DNA from: an uncultured Erysipelotrichaceae bacterium
GTDB taxonomy: Bacteria > Bacillota_I > Bacilli_A > RFN20 > CAG-826
NCBI GenBank assembly: GCA_902787955.1
Contig: CADAIJ010000001.1
Coordinates: forward strand, 62,001-126,000
Direction: 5' to 3'
Length of the DNA stretch: 64,000 bases
In this document: positions 61,671 to 64,000 of the stretch, one piece after another
Position numbering within the stretch: the stretch's first letter is position 1
How the letters are laid out: the number at the start of each line of letters is the position of its first letter
The notes under the pieces: generated by a model
What the model was told of the DNA's origin: nothing
Database searches by the model: none
The model's input: the letters and a program-made list of their open reading frames with translations, nothing else
Made by a program: the position numbers and the translations under genes

Positions 61671-62276
61671 ATGAGGTCCCTTCGAATTAGTAAAATCGCA
61701 TCCTTAGTATCTTATGACACCGTTTTTGATGTCGGCGCAGATCATGGGGAATTAGAAAAGATTTTATCGCAAAGCGATAATATCAAGAAAATCTATGCGG
61801 TGGAAAATAAGAAGGGGCCTTTTTTAAATCTTTCTCATAATGTAGAGGGTTTAACTAAAGTTACCTCTTTATTATCGAATGGAATTAAAGATTTAAAAGA
61901 AGATGTTAACTCGCTTGTTATTGCTGGGATGGGTGGCATAAATATCGTTGAAATCCTTTTAGAAAACGAAGATAAGCTTCAAAACGTAAAAGAAATTATT
62001 CTCGAACCTCATTCTGATTATGAATTAGTCCGTCGTATCCTAGTTATTTTAGATTACAAGATTGATGAAGAAATTAAAGTAACTGAGGCCGGGAAAAACT
62101 ATTTAATTACCCGATTCATCAAAGGTAAAGCGACTTATTCAAATGATATCTATCGTTATGGACTTCATTACAATGAAGAAAGTAACAATCTAGAAGAACT
62201 TAAAGTCATTAATAAACGAGTTAAATCCACATTAATCGAAAAGAAATTAAAGGAGTTAGAGAATCATGAAAACTAA
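61671..62276 (+). CDS. trmK: tRNA (adenine-22-N1) methyltransferase TrmK
   Basis: TrmK methylates A22 of tRNA. The 201-aa protein has a Rossmann SAM fold with V-F-D-V-G-A-D-H-G-E-L, A-G-M-G-G-I-N-I-V-E-I-L and the terminal Y-L-I-T-R-F region. The position between rpoD and a Nif3-like gene is the standard one. It overlaps the next gene by 11 bases. Confidence 0.92.
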   Translation: MRSLRISKIASLVSYDTVFDVGADHGELEKILSQSDNIKKIYAVENKKGPFLNLSHNVEGLTKVTSLLSNGIKDLKEDVNSLVIAGMGGINIVEILLENEDKLQNVKEIILEPHSDYELVRRILVILDYKIDEEIKVTEAGKNYLITRFIKGKATYSNDIYRYGLHYNEESNNLEELKVINKRVKSTLIEKKLKELENHEN

Positions 62277-63039
62277 TCTACTTTTAAGAAGTCTTGCGAA
62301 ATATTTCCCAAAAAGAATCAAATCCAGAGGAGACTTTGTGGGTTTAATGACTGGCAATTTAAAAGAAGAAACTAGTCATATTGTATTATGCTTAGATTTA
62401 GATGAGATTTCTTTAAATGAAATCTTAAAATTTGATCATAAACCAGATTTAATTCTCACTCACCATCCGTTTATCTATGGAACTAGATACCGCACCTTAA
62501 AATATGATGAGATTAAGCGCGAACTAGTTAATAAAGTAGATGAATTAGATATTCCTGTTTATTCAATGCACACTAACTTCGATACAGGTTATCGCGGAAT
62601 GAATGATGCTTTAGCTCAAAAGATGGGCTTAATTAATATTAAGCCACTTGAATTCTGCTCAATGGCAAGGGGTGGAGAACTAGCTGAAGAAATGGAAATC
62701 CATGACTTTGTTAAGAAGTTTAATAAGATTATGGGTTTAGATTATTCTTTACTCGTTCACGCGGGAAAAGAAAGAATTAAAACGGTGGCAATCGTAGGTG
62801 GTGGTGGTTCCCGCCGCTATAAAGAAGCACAAAAAGAAGGCTATGACTTATTTATTTCAGGTGACGCTCCTCATCATGTTCGAAGAGAAGTAATTGCGAA
62901 TCACTATAACTATTTAGAAGTATCACACGAAATTGAAAGAATCTTCATGCCAACAATGAAAGAACTTCTACTTGAAATAGATCCTTCATTAAGAATTGAT
63001 ATCGTAGATCACGAAAAACTACCTGAACTAATCAAATAA
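62266..63039 (+). CDS. Nif3-like dinuclear metal centre protein
   Basis: This YqfO/Nif3-family protein binds two metal ions (L-T-H-H-P-F-I-Y-G and M-H-T-N-F-D motifs, then G-D-A-P-H-H). It may be a GTP cyclohydrolase I type 2-like protein; function is not settled for the family. At 257 aa it lacks the long inserted domain of B. subtilis YqfO (about 370 aa). AAAGGAG lies within trmK. Confidence 0.88.
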   Translation: MKTNLLLRSLAKYFPKRIKSRGDFVGLMTGNLKEETSHIVLCLDLDEISLNEILKFDHKPDLILTHHPFIYGTRYRTLKYDEIKRELVNKVDELDIPVYSMHTNFDTGYRGMNDALAQKMGLINIKPLEFCSMARGGELAEEMEIHDFVKKFNKIMGLDYSLLVHAGKERIKTVAIVGGGGSRRYKEAQKEGYDLFISGDAPHHVRREVIANHYNYLEVSHEIERIFMPTMKELLLEIDPSLRIDIVDHEKLPELIK

Positions 63040-63046
63040 AAAGAAG

Positions 63047-63069
63047 AGCTGACATATGTCAGCTTTTTA
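63047..63069. terminator. Bidirectional terminator between nif3-like and ispH
   Basis: AGCTGACATATGTCAGCT is an 18-base perfect palindrome, with As before and TTTT after. The ispH stop codon at 63059-63061 falls within it. Confidence 0.88.
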
Positions 63070-63937
63070 ATTTTTTTTCTAAGAACTCTTTTACTTCTAG
63101 AACCGTTTCTTTCGAAGTGGATGCACCAGAAGTAATAGCGACTTTCTTTACTCCTTTTAGATCTTCTTTATTTATAAAGGAGGCATTTTCAATCATGATT
63201 ACTTTTGAGTTTGGATGAGACTCTTCCGCAAGTTTCTTTAAAGTTAAGGTATTGTTGGAAATTGTACTACCCAAAACATAAATAATATCGGTATTTTTAT
63301 CTATTGATAAGATGGCTTTTTGTCTTTCGATTGAGGAATAACAAACAGTATCAGTAATTATTGCCTTAGGGTAAATTTCATATAGGTTCTCAACTATTTG
63401 GGAAATTTCAAGCTCTGAAAGAGTAGTTTGATTCACCACGAATGGTGACTCATCTTTAAGATGTAACTTATTATTCTTATTTATATCAAGTAAGTGAACT
63501 TTATCTTTATTAAGCGATAACGCAGCGATAGCTTCAGGGTGATTTTCTTTACCAATATAAATAACCTCATGGCCTTCGTTTAAGGCTTTGATAATTCTTT
63601 CATGATTCTTTTTCACAAATGGGCAAGTAGTGTCAACATATTCGATACGTCTATCTTTTAAGATAGTTTCTACTTCGATGGCGTGACCATGAGCGGTTAA
63701 AATAACGATATCGTCATCTTTTACTTCATCTATTAATTCGAGATATGTTTTCCCTTTTTTATAAATAACATCAACGCCTTCTTTTTTAAGCATTTTAAGC
63801 GTGTCATGATTATGAACAAGCATCCCTAAAATAACGACATGTCGATTTGGGTTTTTAAGTTTAACATTTATCGCCATTAAGATTGCGTGCTCAACACCAG
63901 CGCAATAACCGAATGGCTTAATAACTTTAACTTCCAT
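63059..63937 (-). CDS. ispH: 4-hydroxy-3-methylbut-2-enyl diphosphate reductase
   Basis: IspH makes IPP and DMAPP, the last step of the MEP isoprenoid pathway, using a [4Fe-4S] cluster. I set the start at 63937 (M-E-V-K-V-I-K-P-F-G-Y-C-A-G-V), which leaves 292 aa; the longer frame to 63967 adds an implausible tail. The cluster cysteines are in G-Y-C-A-G-V, T-T-C-P-F-V and T-V-C-Y-S, and the catalytic E/H motif T-A-H-G-H is present. On the minus strand, convergent with the nif3-like gene. Confidence 0.95.
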   Translation of the reverse strand: MEVKVIKPFGYCAGVEHAILMAINVKLKNPNRHVVILGMLVHNHDTLKMLKKEGVDVIYKKGKTYLELIDEVKDDDIVILTAHGHAIEVETILKDRRIEYVDTTCPFVKKNHERIIKALNEGHEVIYIGKENHPEAIAALSLNKDKVHLLDINKNNKLHLKDESPFVVNQTTLSELEISQIVENLYEIYPKAIITDTVCYSSIERQKAILSIDKNTDIIYVLGSTISNNTLTLKKLAEESHPNSKVIMIENASFINKEDLKGVKKVAITSGASTSKETVLEVKEFLEKKLKS

Positions 63938-63975
63938 AATATGCTTACATATTAGCACATTATTCATTTCTAGTG

Positions 63976-64000
63976 TATAATTAACAAAGTTATGTCATTT
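63976..64000 (+). promoter_or_regulatory. Possible promoter and start of a gene running off the window
   Basis: TATAAT (63976-63981) lies ten bases before ATG at 63992, the same near-leaderless layout as many genes here. Only three codons are visible, so the gene is unproven. Confidence 0.35.

Noticed and set aside
62300..62316. TTTCCCAAA in the nif3-like gene as a repeat copy
   Set aside because: Short TTCCCAAA strings occur in several genes (6324, 6784, 55323) and reflect ordinary codon use.

Overview
The window looks like part of a chromosome from an uncultured, low-GC, Gram-positive-lineage bacterium (Bacilli or the former Tenericutes, of the RF39 or Erysipelotrichia-like gut type). The evidence is AT-rich DNA with AAAGGAGG-type ribosome sites, many LxxC lipoproteins, HrcA/CIRCE heat-shock control, Firmicutes-style gene neighbourhoods (hrcA-grpE-dnaK-dnaJ, rimP-nusA-ylxR-infB-rbfA, ybeY-cdd-era-recO-glyS-dnaG-rpoD) and TGA used as a stop codon, so it is not a code-4 mollicute. 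This placement is inferred from gene content; no database search was run.

Positions 1-12146 hold a beta-1,4-galactan utilisation locus. It has a partial carbohydrate-binding protein, an unassigned barrel protein, a zinc-ribbon protein, a cytoplasmic GH53 galactanase, a complete MalEFG-type importer, a surface GH53 lipoprotein, an Ig-like sugar-binding lipoprotein and an MsmX/UgpC-type ATPase. The surface enzyme probably cuts galactan, the importer takes up oligosaccharides and the cytoplasmic enzyme finishes them.

Positions 12150-18400 are an accessory patch: two membrane proteins, a YefM-YoeB toxin-antitoxin module framed by two identical 20-bp terminators, M6 and M3 peptidases, a frameshifted orphan antitoxin and a small rubredoxin. 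Positions 18350-22500 hold a Fur-family regulator with its own Fur-like box, a His-rich metal exporter, diadenylate cyclase and GlmS. Positions 22500-33000 carry NUDIX, DeoD, a NERD-like protein with altered active-site positions, several unassigned membrane proteins, two CNNM/CorC transporters, an SDR enzyme and a guanylate-kinase-like protein.

Positions 33170-47860 are housekeeping: the CIRCE-controlled chaperone operon, lepA, a Fic-like protein lacking the catalytic motif, hemW and the nusA-infB operon. Positions 47990-63990 hold a pair of related lipoproteins, an RNA methyltransferase, pdp, dtd, mnmA, a C39-peptidase membrane protein without an ATPase domain, and the ybeY-to-ispH housekeeping run.

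Three cross-cutting signals are not explained by the genes. First, a dispersed palindromic repeat with core CTCTTTGGGAAAAATTGTCT is seen six times between genes and at least once inside a coding sequence. Second, many genes have a -10 box only 6-10 bases before the start codon and no ribosome site, suggesting frequent leaderless transcription. Third, several enzyme-fold proteins have lost catalytic residues or domains.
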